A stretch of DNA of 64,000 nucleotides from Nonomuraea turcica (GTDB lineage Bacteria; Actinomycetota; Actinomycetes; Streptosporangiales; Streptosporangiaceae), in the NCBI RefSeq assembly GCF_030718205.1, contig NZ_JAUZQF010000002.1, positions 434,001 through 498,000 on the forward strand. Direction: 5' to 3'. Positions 9,512 through 19,065 of the stretch are shown piece after piece (the stretch's first letter is position 1; every line of letters starts with the position of its first letter). The translations under genes were made by a program, and so were the position numbers. Below the pieces are notes generated by a model. It was not told the origin of the DNA and did no database searches. It saw only the letters and a program-made list of their open reading frames with translations.

Positions 9512-11137
9512 ATGAAGAGCAAGCCCCGGTTCCTGATCAACGGCGAGCTGCTTGACGAGAGCGCGCTCCCGCACGTCTGGAGCAGGTGTATCGGCGCCGG
9601 GCGGGCGAACGAGGCGCTGCGCGCGGACTGGCGACAGCAGTTCGCCGAGGTCGTCGCCGCGGCGGGAATCGAGTACATCCGCTTTCACGGCGTCTTCCAC
9701 GACGACATGTTCGTCTACCGGGAGAGCTACGGCGGCGGTTTCGGCCCGGATGCCCCCCTCCCCTCACCCGTGTACACCTTCAGCTACGTCGACAAGGTCT
9801 TCGACTTCCTCCTGGACTGCGGCGTCCGGCCCTTCGTCGAGCTGGGCTTCATGCCGCGCGAGCTGGCGACGCAGACCGAGACCGTGTTCTGGTGGGGTGC
9901 TCACTGCAGCCCGCCCAAGGACATGGCGCGCTGGGTCGAGCTGGTCACGAGGTCGGTCGAGCACTGGATCGACCGGTACGGCCTCGCCGAGGTGCGAGAG
10001 TGGCGCTTCGAGGTGTGGAACGAGCCGAACCTGGTCCCGCACTTCTGGACCGGCACGAAGACCGAGTACTTCGAGCTCTACGAGCAGACCGTACGGGCGA
10101 TCAAGAAGATCGATCCGGCTTTGAAGGTGGGCGGGCCCTCGACGAGCGTCTTCGTGCCCGACGACCGCTACAAGGGCGAGAGCGAGGATCGCTCCGCGGC
10201 GCTCGAGACGGCCGACGCGGCCGACGTGGACGCGCTCGACTGGCGCCCGGTCTGGATCGAGGACTTCATCACCTGGTGCGCGGAGCGCGAGCTCCCGATC
10301 GACTTCATCTCGACCCACCTGTACCCCACCGACTTCGCGTACGGCGCCGACGGCGAGGGCGTGCACATCACCCGGTACGCCGATGCCACGTTCGACGACC
10401 TGACCCTGCTGCGCAAGCTCGTGCAGAACAGCGCGTATCCCGAGGCGGAGATCCACATCAGCGAGTGGTCGACGTCGCCGTCGGCCCGCGACTTCATCCA
10501 CGACACGGTGTTCGCGGCGACCTACATCACGCGGGCGTACCTGAAGTGCGCGCCCCTCGCCGACTCCATCGCCTACTGGACCTTCACGGACGTGTTCGAG
10601 GAGGGAGGCGCCGGGATCGGACCGTTTCATGGCGGATTCGGACTGGTGAACGAGGCGGGCATCCACAAGCCCACGTACCACGCGTTCACGATGCTGGAAC
10701 GGCTCGGCGACCGGCTGCTCCTCACGACGTCTGACGGTGTCGTGACCCGTGACAGCCGGACGTCGGCCGTATCCGCGGTGTTCTTCAACTATCCCGAGGA
10801 CATGGCCATGAGGGGTCTCAGCTCGCAGACCTCGTACCCGGCGACACGCGCGCTGGCCGAGATGGGGCCGAGCCGCAGGATCCACCACTCGATCGGCGGC
10901 CTGGAGCCTGGCACGACGTTCCTCGTCGAGGTCCTGGACTGGGAGCACGGAAACGTCGCCGAGGCCTGGTATCAGCTCGGGTCCCCTCTCAACCCGTCCC
11001 GGGCCGAGAGCGAGTACCTGAGCAAAGTCGCCGACTCGCTCCTCAGATTCACACTGACCGTGCCCGACAACGGTGTGCTGAACCTCGATGTCGAACTGAC
11101 GCCCTGGGCGGTGATGTCGTTGCGCCAGTCGGCATGA
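9512..11137 (+). CDS. GH39-family glycoside hydrolase (beta-xylosidase type)
   Basis: A 541-residue protein with no signal peptide, so probably cytoplasmic. The (beta/alpha)8 barrel carries WNEPNLVPHFW with the expected acid/base Glu171 and IHISEWSTS with the expected nucleophile Glu318, as in GH39 beta-xylosidases and iduronidases. The C-terminal part is a beta-sandwich. ATG 9512 fits the conserved N terminus (MKSKPRFLINGE) but its ribosome site is poor; an in-frame GTG at 9482 is possible. It would hydrolyse imported xylo-oligosaccharides or related glycosides and is probably under the adjacent LacI regulator. Confidence 0.88.
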   Translation: MKSKPRFLINGELLDESALPHVWSRCIGAGRANEALRADWRQQFAEVVAAAGIEYIRFHGVFHDDMFVYRESYGGGFGPDAPLPSPVYTFSYVDKVFDFLLDCGVRPFVELGFMPRELATQTETVFWWGAHCSPPKDMARWVELVTRSVEHWIDRYGLAEVREWRFEVWNEPNLVPHFWTGTKTEYFELYEQTVRAIKKIDPALKVGGPSTSVFVPDDRYKGESEDRSAALETADAADVDALDWRPVWIEDFITWCAERELPIDFISTHLYPTDFAYGADGEGVHITRYADATFDDLTLLRKLVQNSAYPEAEIHISEWSTSPSARDFIHDTVFAATYITRAYLKCAPLADSIAYWTFTDVFEEGGAGIGPFHGGFGLVNEAGIHKPTYHAFTMLERLGDRLLLTTSDGVVTRDSRTSAVSAVFFNYPEDMAMRGLSSQTSYPATRALAEMGPSRRIHHSIGGLEPGTTFLVEVLDWEHGNVAEAWYQLGSPLNPSRAESEYLSKVADSLLRFTLTVPDNGVLNLDVELTPWAVMSLRQSA

Positions 11138-11151
11138 CCGCGCCACGGCCT

Positions 11152-11545
11152 TCAGGGGTGCAGGGCGCGCACACGCTGAAAGGCTCTCCGCCAGCGTCTT
11201 GCGCGCGGTGTCGTCGACCTCGGCGAACATGAGCGCCTCGATCTCGTCGATGGAACGGTCGCAGCGCCGCAAGGTGGACAGGCCCTCACGGGTGAGGCGG
11301 GCACGCAGCACGCGGCCCGCGCCGGGCTGCGGGTCCCGACGGATCAGACCGCGTCGTTCGAGGTCGCGGATGACGAGGCTCATCGCCTGCGGAGTGACGA
11401 AGGCGATGCGGGCCAGATCCGCCGAGGACGGCCCGTCGCGTAGTCGCAGCTCGCTCAACGCCATGTACTCGGTGGTCGTGACGCCGTGCCGAGCGAGAGC
11501 CCCGTCCAGGGCGGCCGCGTGCCGACGCCGCCGCACCTCAAGCAC
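11152..11545 (-). pseudogene. MarR-family regulator, frameshifted near its end
   Basis: The minus strand encodes a MarR winged helix (DGPSSADLARIAFVTPQAMS, then RDLERRGLIRRDPQPGAGRV and a dimerisation helix). In frame, the protein misses its stop and runs on antisense through GH39. Removing one base of the AAA run near 11180 (plus strand) restores an ordinary ending, ESLQRVRALHP, with a stop at 11152-11154. The N terminus is also short: GTG 11545 lies inside what should be the first dimerisation helix, and the neighbouring broken esterase begins 18 bp away. It is either a decayed gene or a sequencing indel. Confidence 0.65.
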
Positions 11546-11562
11546 CGAGCAGAGGAGGGCGA

Positions 11563-12381
11563 ATGAAACGACTGACCGCGTGGGTGGCCGGTGTCTGCAC
11601 CGCGGTGTTGTGCGCCGCCTTGACCGCGGCACTCCCCCACCAGGCCGCCGCGGCCACCTTGACGGAGGTGACCGGGTTCGGCGCCAACCCGGGCAATCTC
11701 CGCATGCACGTGTACGTGCCGGACAACCGCCCGGCACGCCCGGCGGTCGTGCGGCTTCGTCGTCATCTACCCGTCGGCCTCCAAGAAGGGCAACTGCTTC
11801 GACACCTGGTCGGCCGAGTCGCACATGCGAGGCGGCGGCAGCGACCCGGTCTCGCTCATGTCCATCGACCCGTACACGCTGCAGCGCTTCGGCGGCGACG
11901 CCGACCGCGTGTTCGTCACCGGCACTGCGGCCGGCGGCATGGAGACCAACATCATGCTCGGCAACTACCCGGACGTCTTCAAGGCCGGGGCCGTGTTCAT
12001 GGGCGTGCCGCACAGCTGCTTCGCGAACGAGGCCGACTACATCCCCTCACCGGGTGCCAGCGACTGCGCCTCCGGACGCGTCAGCAAGACGCCTCAGCAA
12101 TGGGGGGACCTGGTCCGCGCCGCCTACCCCGGTTACACCGGTGCGCGGCCGCGCGTGCAGCTCTGGCACGGCACGAACGACACCTTCGTCTACTACGCCA
12201 CGCTGCAGCAGCAGATCGACCAGTGGACCAACGTCTTCGGCCTCAGCCAGACGCCCACCAGCACTGACACGCCGCCGCCGGAGCCGCCGTCACCTTCGGC
12301 TTCCAGGCCACCTACAGCGGGACGAACACGGCACCCGCGCAGTTCGCCCTCAACGGCACAGCCTGCTCCCCCGCCGCCTAA
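11563..12381 (+). pseudogene. Secreted esterase (PHB-depolymerase-like)-CBM2, inactivated
   Basis: It opens with a good signal peptide (MKRLTAWVAGVCTAVLCAAL) and ATLTEVTGFGANPGNLRMHV, closely matching the intact esterase at 32987-34318. After PARPAVV the frame jumps and about 25 residues (equivalent to about 75-100 of the homologue, with the HGC oxyanion region) are missing. The next frame resumes at GFVVIYPS and runs to TNVFGLSQTP. The nucleophile motif GFSSG has become GTAAG, so the catalytic Ser is Ala. A second shift near 12275 leads to a CBM2 tail (AAVTFGFQATYSGTN) ending at TAA 12381. At least three lesions make it non-functional. Confidence 0.82.
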
Positions 12382-15137
12382 ATGCCGCTGGAACCCAACA
12401 CCCGGACCGTGGCCTTCACCGACGTGGTCCAGTCATGGCCGCCCGCCTTGCCGGTCAGGACCGCGGTGCCCATGGGCTCGTCCGCGCCCGGGGTGACCTT
12501 GAACTCGGCAGTGCGTTCCGAGCCGGGACTCAGGGGCCCCAGCACGACCTGGGCGGGCGTGACGCTCCACCCGTCTGGAGCCTCGACGGACACCGTGGCT
12601 GAAGGGGCCAGCGGCATCTCGATCGCCCGGACGGTGACAGTGACCTTGGACTCCTGACCCGGGATCACCTCGGCCGGCGCGCCGAGCCGGATCTTCTGCA
12701 AGCTGTACGCGCGATAGGTATGGCCGGCCTTCCCGGTCAGCTCGATCAGGTCGGGGCCGACCTTCCTCATGCGGGCCTGGCCGCCACGCACGGCGTCGAC
12801 CACCTTGTAGCGCCCGGTGAACATCTCGGCGCGCACTCTCACGGTGCCGTCGCGATCGGGCGTGACCAGGAACTCGTCGGCCTGCCCTTCGCTCCATGCC
12901 GCGCCGACGGTGTGACCACCACGACCCCGAAGGCCCTTCACCCGTCCCTTCGGCCAGGCCGCCGGCAGCGCCGGCAGCAGGTGCAGCTCACTGTTGTGGC
13001 TGTGCAGCAGCATCTCCGCGATGCCGGACGTGGCGCCGAAGTTGCCGTCGATCTGGAACGGAGGGTGCAGGTCGAACATGTTCGGCGCGAGCCTGGCCGG
13101 TGTGACGAGGGCGTGGACCAGGTCGTGCGCTCGCGTACCCTCCTCCAGCCTGGCCCAGTAGTTGATCTTCCAGGCCAGCGACCAGCCCGTCCCGTCGTCG
13201 CCGCGCAACTCCAACGTCCGGCGTGCGGCCTCGAACAGCTCGGGTGTGTCGCGCTTGGTGATCTGATGGCTGGGATGCAGGCCGTACAGGTGTGAGACGT
13301 GCCGGTGGTTGCGCTCGGTCTCCACCCAGTCGTAGAGCCATTCCTGGATGTTGCCGCGGGAGCCGATCTTCATCGGCGCCAGCCGCTCGCGGGCGGCCTC
13401 GACCTTGGCCCGGAAGTCCGCGTCAACGCCGAGCACCTTGCTCGCCTCGGCGCAGCCGTCGAACAGGTCACGCAGGATCTGCATGTCCATGGTGGGGCCG
13501 GCGGCCACGCTGGCATTCGGGTGGTGGCTGAGCTCGGGTGAGTTGGACGGGTTCGTGACCAGCCAGCCGAGCGACGGCTCCGGTACCAGGGTGTCGAGGA
13601 AGAACTGGGCGGCGCCCTTCATGGCCGGGTAGTTCGCGCGCAGGAAGCCGGCGTCGCCGGTGAACAGGTAGTGATCCCAGATCAAGGCGGCCAGCCAGGC
13701 GCCGCCGGTCTGCCACATGCCCCAGAACGCGGCGTCGACGACCGAGGTGGCCCGCCATGCGTCGGTGTTGTGATGGGTGACCCAGCCGCCCGCCCCGTAC
13801 TGTGCCTCGGCGGTGCGGGCGCCGGTCACGGTGAGGTCCTTGATCATGTCGAACACCGGCGCGTAACACTCCGACAGGTTCGTCGAGTCGGCGGGCCAGT
13901 AGTTCATCGGCAGGTTGGCGTTGATGGTGTACTTCGAGTCCCACGGCGGGCGCATCTGGTCGTTCCAGATGCCCTGCAGGTTGGCCGGCTGGGTGCCGGG
14001 CCGTGAGGAGGAGATCAGCAGGTATCGGCCGAACTGGAACAGCAGCGCGGCGAACTGCGGGTCGTCGGTGTCCGTATGCTGCGCGATGCGGACGTCGGTC
14101 GGCTGGTCGGCCGCCGCGGTGCGGCCGAGGTCGAGCGTCGTACGCCCGAACAGGCGCTGGTAGTCGGCCACATGCCGGCCGCGCAGGTCGTCGTAGGGCC
14201 GCTCCAGGGCGGCCTTGAGATGCTTGCGCGCGATGCCCTGGTAGTCGCCGCCGACATCCTGGTAGTTCACGTAGCTGGAGCCGATGGAGATCAGCAGTGT
14301 CACGCTGTCCGCGGCGGACACCTGCAGAGTGCCGCCGGAGCTGGTGACGCTGCCGCCGTCGGCGACGGCCCGGGCCAGTGCCAGGAAACGGACCGAGCCG
14401 GTCACTCCGTCCATGTCGCCCGAGACGCCGTCGAGTGCCACGGTGGCCGCGTCCGGGCTGGAGCGGGTCGTCCGCTGCGGGCTGTCGAACGTCGCGGAGA
14501 ACGTGATGGAGCCGGGCCGGTCGGCGGTCAGGCGGATGGCGATCACCTGGTCCGGCGCGCTCGCGAACACCTCGCGCCGGTACCGCACGCCGTTCAGGAC
14601 GTAGGTCACGGAGGTCGTGGCGGTGGTGAGATCCAGCTGGCGGTTGTACTCCGACGCCCCGGCGGCGCCGCCGAAGCCGAGCCGTAGATTGCCGACGGGC
14701 TGGTAGGCCAGCTGACCTGCGGGCTTGCCGAGCATCGTCTGGTTGATCAGGTCCTGGGCCTGGATCCACTGGTTCTCGAAGACCAGCCGCCGGATCTCCG
14801 GCAGCGCCTGCGCGCCCTTCGGGTTGCTCTGGTCGTACGGTCCGCCCGCCCAGACGGTGTCCTCATTGAGCTGTAACCGTTCGGTATCGACGTTGCCGAA
14901 CACCATGGCGCCCAGGCGGCCGTTGCCAATGGGGAGAGCGCGGAGCCAGTCGGTGCCGGCGGCCTCGTCGTACCAGAGCGCCAGGTCGTTGGCGGCGCGC
15001 ACCTCAGGGGGCGGTGCCGAGGCGGCCCGGGCGACCGCCGTCCATTGCATCGGCAGCAGGATCGCACCGGCTCCGGCTGTACCGAGCTTCATCAGCTGCC
15101 TTCGCGTCGGGTGGTCTTCGGGCATGGCTGTTCCCAT
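12378..15137 (-). CDS. GH95 alpha-L-fucosidase/galactosidase-like, Tat-exported
   Basis: A 919-residue enzyme. The N terminus has a twin-arginine signal (RRQLMKLGTAGAGAILLP). Family landmarks are LQLNEDTVWAGGPYDQ near residue 90, the barrel motif INANLPMNYWPADSTNLSE and FQIDGNFGATSGIAEML near 700. The last 100 residues form a NEW3/NPCBM-associated beta-sandwich (VTVTVRAIEMPLAPSATVSV). GH95 inverts alpha-1,2-fucosyl or galactosyl linkages in hemicellulose and glycan side chains. ATG 15125 (MPEDHP) has GGGAA upstream and is an alternative start. The stop overlaps the dead esterase's TAA. It is probably first-cut processing for the adjacent Rbs-type transporter. Confidence 0.92.
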   Translation of the reverse strand: MGTAMPEDHPTRRQLMKLGTAGAGAILLPMQWTAVARAASAPPPEVRAANDLALWYDEAAGTDWLRALPIGNGRLGAMVFGNVDTERLQLNEDTVWAGGPYDQSNPKGAQALPEIRRLVFENQWIQAQDLINQTMLGKPAGQLAYQPVGNLRLGFGGAAGASEYNRQLDLTTATTSVTYVLNGVRYRREVFASAPDQVIAIRLTADRPGSITFSATFDSPQRTTRSSPDAATVALDGVSGDMDGVTGSVRFLALARAVADGGSVTSSGGTLQVSAADSVTLLISIGSSYVNYQDVGGDYQGIARKHLKAALERPYDDLRGRHVADYQRLFGRTTLDLGRTAAADQPTDVRIAQHTDTDDPQFAALLFQFGRYLLISSSRPGTQPANLQGIWNDQMRPPWDSKYTINANLPMNYWPADSTNLSECYAPVFDMIKDLTVTGARTAEAQYGAGGWVTHHNTDAWRATSVVDAAFWGMWQTGGAWLAALIWDHYLFTGDAGFLRANYPAMKGAAQFFLDTLVPEPSLGWLVTNPSNSPELSHHPNASVAAGPTMDMQILRDLFDGCAEASKVLGVDADFRAKVEAARERLAPMKIGSRGNIQEWLYDWVETERNHRHVSHLYGLHPSHQITKRDTPELFEAARRTLELRGDDGTGWSLAWKINYWARLEEGTRAHDLVHALVTPARLAPNMFDLHPPFQIDGNFGATSGIAEMLLHSHNSELHLLPALPAAWPKGRVKGLRGRGGHTVGAAWSEGQADEFLVTPDRDGTVRVRAEMFTGRYKVVDAVRGGQARMRKVGPDLIELTGKAGHTYRAYSLQKIRLGAPAEVIPGQESKVTVTVRAIEMPLAPSATVSVEAPDGWSVTPAQVVLGPLSPGSERTAEFKVTPGADEPMGTAVLTGKAGGHDWTTSVKATVRVLGSSGI

Positions 15138-15158
15138 CGTGAGGGGTGCTGGGACGGG

Positions 15159-16181
15159 CTATTCCTGGACCTTGCCTCCGGTGAGGCGGGACAGGACGAG
15201 GGCGACGATGATGATCGCGCCGTTGAGGGCCTGGATCCACTGGGCGGGCACGCCGGCCAGAGTGAGGACGTTCTGGATCATGTAGAGGAGGAGGATGCCG
15301 GTGAACGCGCCGAACATCGTGCCCTTGCCGCCGTTGAGGCCGACGCCGCCGATCACGGCCGCGGCGAACACGGTGAAGATGGCGCCGTCACCCTGCGCGG
15401 CCGCCACGGAGGCGAGGTGTCCCGACATCAGCAGGCCGCCGAGCGCGGCCAGCACACTGGCGCCCACCAGGGCGGTCCACAACACCCGGTCGGTACGGAT
15501 GCCGGCCGCCTTGGCCGCGTCCACGTTGCCGCCGATGGCGTACAGGGCGCGGCCGTACTTGGTGAAGCCCAGCAGCACGATTCCGGCGGCGAACAGCAGC
15601 AGGCAGAGCCAGATCGAGGCGGGCACGCCGAGCCACAGGGCCGAGCCGAGATAGAGCATCGACGTCGGCAGGTTGAAGAAGGTCTGGCCGCCGGAGATGC
15701 CGGTGAGCAGGCCGCGCAGCACGATGAGCATGCCGAGGGTGACGATGAAGCCGTTGAGCCCGAACCGTACGATCAGCAGCGCGTTGATCGCGCCGATGAG
15801 CACGCCGACGGCCAGGGTGACGGGGATCGACCAGAAGCCCGGCAGCAGGCCGAGCCCGGCGCCCGAACCGGCGGCCACGGTCAGCCACGCCGCAACGCCC
15901 GGCGCGAGACCGAACGTCGACTCCAGTGAAAGGTCCATCTTCCCGGCGACCAGCACGATGGTCTGGGCCAGGACCAGCAGCGAGATCTCCGACATGGTCT
16001 GCAGGATGTTGATCAGGTTGTCGCCCTGCAGGAAGATCGGGTTGACGATCTGGCCGACGACGGCGATCGCGATGATCGCGGGGATCAGGGCGAAGTCGCG
16101 CAGCCGGGCCAGTCGTATCCGTGGCCGGTCCCGCTCGGGGGCGGCGTTTTCGGTGGCGGGCGTGAGAGTTTTCTCAGGCAT
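15159..16181 (-). CDS. Sugar ABC transporter permease (RbsC type)
   Basis: A 340-residue polytopic protein with about nine membrane helices and the RbsC/BPD_transp_2 signatures GLNGFIVTLGMLIVLRGL and YAIGGNVDAAKAAGIRTDRV. ATG 16181 was chosen because it lies within the end of the ATPase gene (8-bp overlap) and follows AAGGAG; the longer frame to 16253 is antisense-like sequence inside the ATPase gene. With the ATPase and binding protein upstream it forms a complete importer for a monosaccharide-like substrate. Confidence 0.93.
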   Translation of the reverse strand: MPEKTLTPATENAAPERDRPRIRLARLRDFALIPAIIAIAVVGQIVNPIFLQGDNLINILQTMSEISLLVLAQTIVLVAGKMDLSLESTFGLAPGVAAWLTVAAGSGAGLGLLPGFWSIPVTLAVGVLIGAINALLIVRFGLNGFIVTLGMLIVLRGLLTGISGGQTFFNLPTSMLYLGSALWLGVPASIWLCLLLFAAGIVLLGFTKYGRALYAIGGNVDAAKAAGIRTDRVLWTALVGASVLAALGGLLMSGHLASVAAAQGDGAIFTVFAAAVIGGVGLNGGKGTMFGAFTGILLLYMIQNVLTLAGVPAQWIQALNGAIIIVALVLSRLTGGKVQE

Positions 16182-17691
16182 CGAGCCGGACTCCTTCCAT
16201 GGCCGCCACCACGTCGTGGTCGTGCCACCCGGCGGCCATCTCGGCGACGACACGGCCCTGGAACATCACCAGCAGCCGGTCGCACAGCCGCAGGTCGTCG
16301 AGTTCGTCGGAGGCGATCAGCACGCCGGTTCCTCTGGCGGCCGTTTCCTCGACCTTGCCGAGCAGGAACTCCTTGGACTTGACGTCCACTCCGGCGGTGG
16401 GGGTGATCAGCACGAGCAGCCGGGGATCGGAGGCCAGCGCCCTGGCCATGACGACCTTCTGCTGGTTGCCGCCGGACAGGCCCATCACGGGCAGGCCGGG
16501 ACCGGGGGTCTTGATCGCCAGGTTGGCGATCAGGGTCCTGGCCAGCCGGTCGCGCCGCCGGCCGCTGATCAGTCCGGCCTCGCCGAGCTGGTCCGGGACG
16601 GTCATGGTGGCGTTGTCGGCGATCGACATCATCGGGACGAACCCCTGGTGGTGCCGGTCGCGGGGGACGAAGCCGACACCTGCCGCGAGCGCGTCGGGCA
16701 CGCTGCCGGGACGGGGAGCGCGCCCGGCGACCTCGATCGCGCCCGCATCGGCCGCGCGCAACCCGACGACGGTTTCGGCCAGCTCGGTCCTGCCGCTGCC
16801 GGCCGCGCCGGCCAGGCCGACGATCTCGCCGGACCGGATCTGGAAGTCGATCTCCCGGTAGGCGTCGCCGTACGTCAGGCCGCGCACGCCGAGCACCACA
16901 CCGGCGCCGCCGGGCACGGCCGTCCGGGAGGACGCCTCTGCCAGGCCGGCGGCCTCCCCCGCCATCGCGGCCACCAGCTCCGCGTGCGGCAGATCGGCCA
17001 CCGTGGTGGTCAGGATGTGCCGGGCGTCGCGGAAGACCGTGACCGTGTCGCAGATCTCGTAGATCTCCTGCAGGTGGTGGCTGATGAACAGGAAGGTCAC
17101 TCCCTGTTCCTGCAGGGTGCGGATACGGGTGAACAGCCGGGCGATGGCGGCCGCGTCGAGCTGGGCGGTCGGCTCGTCGAGGATGATGAACCGGGCGCCG
17201 AACGACAGCGCACGGGCGATCTCCACGAACTGCCGCTGCTCGACGTCCAGTTCGCCGGCTGGCAGGCGCACGTCGACGTCCACCGACCAGGTGGCGAGCA
17301 ACTCGGCCGCCTTGCGCCGCAGGGCGGCCCAGCGGACCAGCCCGAGCCGGTTCAGGTCGTGGCGGTGCAGGTAGAGGTTCTCCGCCACGGTCAGCTCGGG
17401 GATGATCGTGGACTTCTGGTAGACGCAGGCCACCCGTTGCCGCCAAGCATCACGGTCGGCCAGGCGCGGAGCAGGCTCGCCGCCGAAGCTCACCTCGCCC
17501 TCGTCGGCCGCCTGGAGCCCGGTGAGGATCGATACCAGGGTCGACTTCCCGGCTCCGTTGCGGCCGACGAGCGCGTGAGTCTGGCCGGGCATGATGCGGA
17601 TTCCGGCGCGGTCCAGCGCGACGGTCTCCCCGTATCTCTTGGTGACACCCACCGCTTCGACGACAGGCGTGGCCGCCTGGTCATCCGCCAA
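16174..17691 (-). CDS. Sugar ABC transporter ATP-binding protein (RbsA type, duplicated)
   Basis: A 505-residue tandem ATPase. The first domain is complete: Walker A GRNGAGKST, Walker B RFIILDEPTAQLD, His in FISHHLQE. The second has the degenerate Walker A GAAGSGRTE, typical of RbsA/MglA/XylG proteins, and signature GLSGGNQQKVVMARAL. It energises uptake through the permease encoded directly downstream. Start ATG 17691 overlaps the binding-protein stop by 11 bases, indicating a tightly coupled operon. Confidence 0.95.
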   Translation of the reverse strand: MADDQAATPVVEAVGVTKRYGETVALDRAGIRIMPGQTHALVGRNGAGKSTLVSILTGLQAADEGEVSFGGEPAPRLADRDAWRQRVACVYQKSTIIPELTVAENLYLHRHDLNRLGLVRWAALRRKAAELLATWSVDVDVRLPAGELDVEQRQFVEIARALSFGARFIILDEPTAQLDAAAIARLFTRIRTLQEQGVTFLFISHHLQEIYEICDTVTVFRDARHILTTTVADLPHAELVAAMAGEAAGLAEASSRTAVPGGAGVVLGVRGLTYGDAYREIDFQIRSGEIVGLAGAAGSGRTELAETVVGLRAADAGAIEVAGRAPRPGSVPDALAAGVGFVPRDRHHQGFVPMMSIADNATMTVPDQLGEAGLISGRRRDRLARTLIANLAIKTPGPGLPVMGLSGGNQQKVVMARALASDPRLLVLITPTAGVDVKSKEFLLGKVEETAARGTGVLIASDELDDLRLCDRLLVMFQGRVVAEMAAGWHDHDVVAAMEGVRLDA

Positions 17692-18748
17692 GGTTGTTGC
17701 CCCACAGAGAGGAGTCGGCCGGCTTGACGCTCGCCACGCCTGCGTAGGTGCCGCCGTCGGCGGTGACCAGGGGCGCGGAGAGCTGGTCCTCCAGCAGGCC
17801 GGGGCGTACCTGGATGATGGTGCTGTCGTGGTCGGTCGGGCCGGGCTGGAACGTCTTGCCGTCGATGGCGGCCTTGGTGTACTGCAGCGCGTACTTGGCG
17901 TACTGGTCGGCCGGCTGGGAGACGGTGGCGTCGATGTTGCCGGCGGCGATCTCCTTGAGTTCCTGCGGGATGCCGTCGTTGGAGATGACGAAGACGTGCT
18001 TGGGATCGTCCGGCGGAACCAGGAGGCCGCGCTGCTGGAGCACCTGGAGGGTGCCCGACAGGGCGAAGCTCGACTGCATGTAGACGCCCTTGATGTCGGG
18101 ATTGGCGGTGAGCTGGGTCTGGAGCTTCTGCGAGGCGATCGCGCCGTCCCAGTTGGTGGCCTCGCCGAACACCGTGATGCCGGGGTAGCTCGCCTTCATG
18201 CAGGTGTTGAACGCCTCGGTGCGGTCGCGGCCGTTGATGGAGGCCAGGTCGCCCTGGAGCATCACGACCTTGCCCTTGCCGGACAGTTTCTCGCCGAGGA
18301 ACTTGCACGCCTTCTCGCCGTACGCCCGGTTGTCGGCGCGTACCACCATGAAGGCGTCGCCCTGCTCGGGACGGGTGTCGACCATGACGACGGGGATCTT
18401 CTTGGTGTTGAGCTGCTGGAGGGTGGGGGCCACGGCGGCGGTGTCCTGCGGCGCCAGCACGACGCCCTTGACGCCCTGGCTGATGAAGCTCTGCACGTTG
18501 GCGGTGAGCTTGGAGATGTCGTTCTGCGAGTTGGAGGTCTTCAGCTCCAGGCCGTTCTCGGCACCGAACTGGGGGACGTACTTGATGAAGGAGTTCCAGA
18601 AGTCGGTGTCGGAGCGGGGATAGTCCACCCCGACGACCGGCTTGCCGCCTCCTGAGGCGGCCGTGCCGTCGCCTCCGCCGCCCCCGCAGGCGGTGGCCAG
18701 GCCGGCCGACAGAGCGACGGCCGTCCCTAAGGCGAGTCCTCTTCTCAT
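17681..18748 (-). CDS. Sugar-binding lipoprotein of the Rbs-type ABC importer
   Basis: A 355-residue periplasmic-binding-protein I family lipoprotein. Signal peptide and lipobox are MRRGLALGTAVALSAGLATA then Cys21. VGVDYPRSDTDFWNSFIKY and GVVLAPQDTAAVAPTLQQL are typical of RbsB-like folds. It is the first gene of the operon, facing a FadR-type regulator across a region with three or four inverted repeats. The order (fucosidase last, transporter first) suggests import of a fucose-, rhamnose- or arabinose-like sugar; the exact ligand is not determinable. Confidence 0.93.
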   Translation of the reverse strand: MRRGLALGTAVALSAGLATACGGGGGDGTAASGGGKPVVGVDYPRSDTDFWNSFIKYVPQFGAENGLELKTSNSQNDISKLTANVQSFISQGVKGVVLAPQDTAAVAPTLQQLNTKKIPVVMVDTRPEQGDAFMVVRADNRAYGEKACKFLGEKLSGKGKVVMLQGDLASINGRDRTEAFNTCMKASYPGITVFGEATNWDGAIASQKLQTQLTANPDIKGVYMQSSFALSGTLQVLQQRGLLVPPDDPKHVFVISNDGIPQELKEIAAGNIDATVSQPADQYAKYALQYTKAAIDGKTFQPGPTDHDSTIIQVRPGLLEDQLSAPLVTADGGTYAGVASVKPADSSLWGNNLGG

Positions 18749-18839
18749 GGGTGTTCCTTCCCTGTGCTGGGTGGGGGCTGGGGAGCGGGGCCGTCCTCCA
18801 TGGGATGTTTCGGGGAGGTGAAGCGGCCTTCACCACACC

Positions 18840-18852
18840 GACATGGGATGTC
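18840..18852. promoter_or_regulatory. GntR/FadR-type operator 1
   Basis: GACATGGGATGTC contains inverted arms GACAT/ATGTC around three bases. It lies upstream of the sugar-binding lipoprotein gene. A weaker echo, CCATGGGATGTT, lies at 18798-18809 nearer that gene. Confidence 0.6.
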
Positions 18853-18940
18853 TTTGTAATCCTCGCGAGGGCGGCGTGTCTAGACCTCCCGGGAAATACC
18901 TGTGATATCGCGAAAAACTGCCCCAGCAGCACACGCTGTG

Positions 18941-18967
18941 ATGAGCAGACAACCCATGTCTGCTCAT
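18941..18967. promoter_or_regulatory. Extended 27-bp inverted repeat, GntR-type operator 2
   Basis: The perfect 11-bp arms ATGAGCAGACA and TGTCTGCTCAT are separated by ACCCA. The centre GACAACCCATGTC is one base from the GACAT-N3-ATGTC consensus of the neighbouring sites. It is the longest palindrome in the divergent region and probably the principal operator. Confidence 0.65.
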
Positions 18968-18989
18968 CCATAAGTCCAAAGCTTCCTCG

Positions 18990-19002
18990 GACATAGGATG
19001 TC
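18990..19002. promoter_or_regulatory. GntR/FadR-type operator 3
   Basis: GACATAGGATGTC, the same GACAT-N3-ATGTC consensus, lies 63 bp before the regulator's ATG, where it could autoregulate that gene. Confidence 0.62.
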
Positions 19003-19065
19003 TGTTATGTTGCCCAGCGTGACGCGCGTGCCGATCGAGCGACTCTGTGCCTGGAGGGCGCCCGC

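Noticed and set aside
9764..12013. 749-codon minus-strand frame
   Set aside because: Only the middle (MarR winged helix) is protein-like. The rest is antisense to GH39 and the dead esterase, and its continuity is explained by the lost MarR stop.
15045..17727. Long plus-strand frames opposite the Rbs-type transporter genes
   Set aside because: They have no domains or ribosome sites, with low-complexity His/Gln/Gly composition; they are shadows of the transporter genes.
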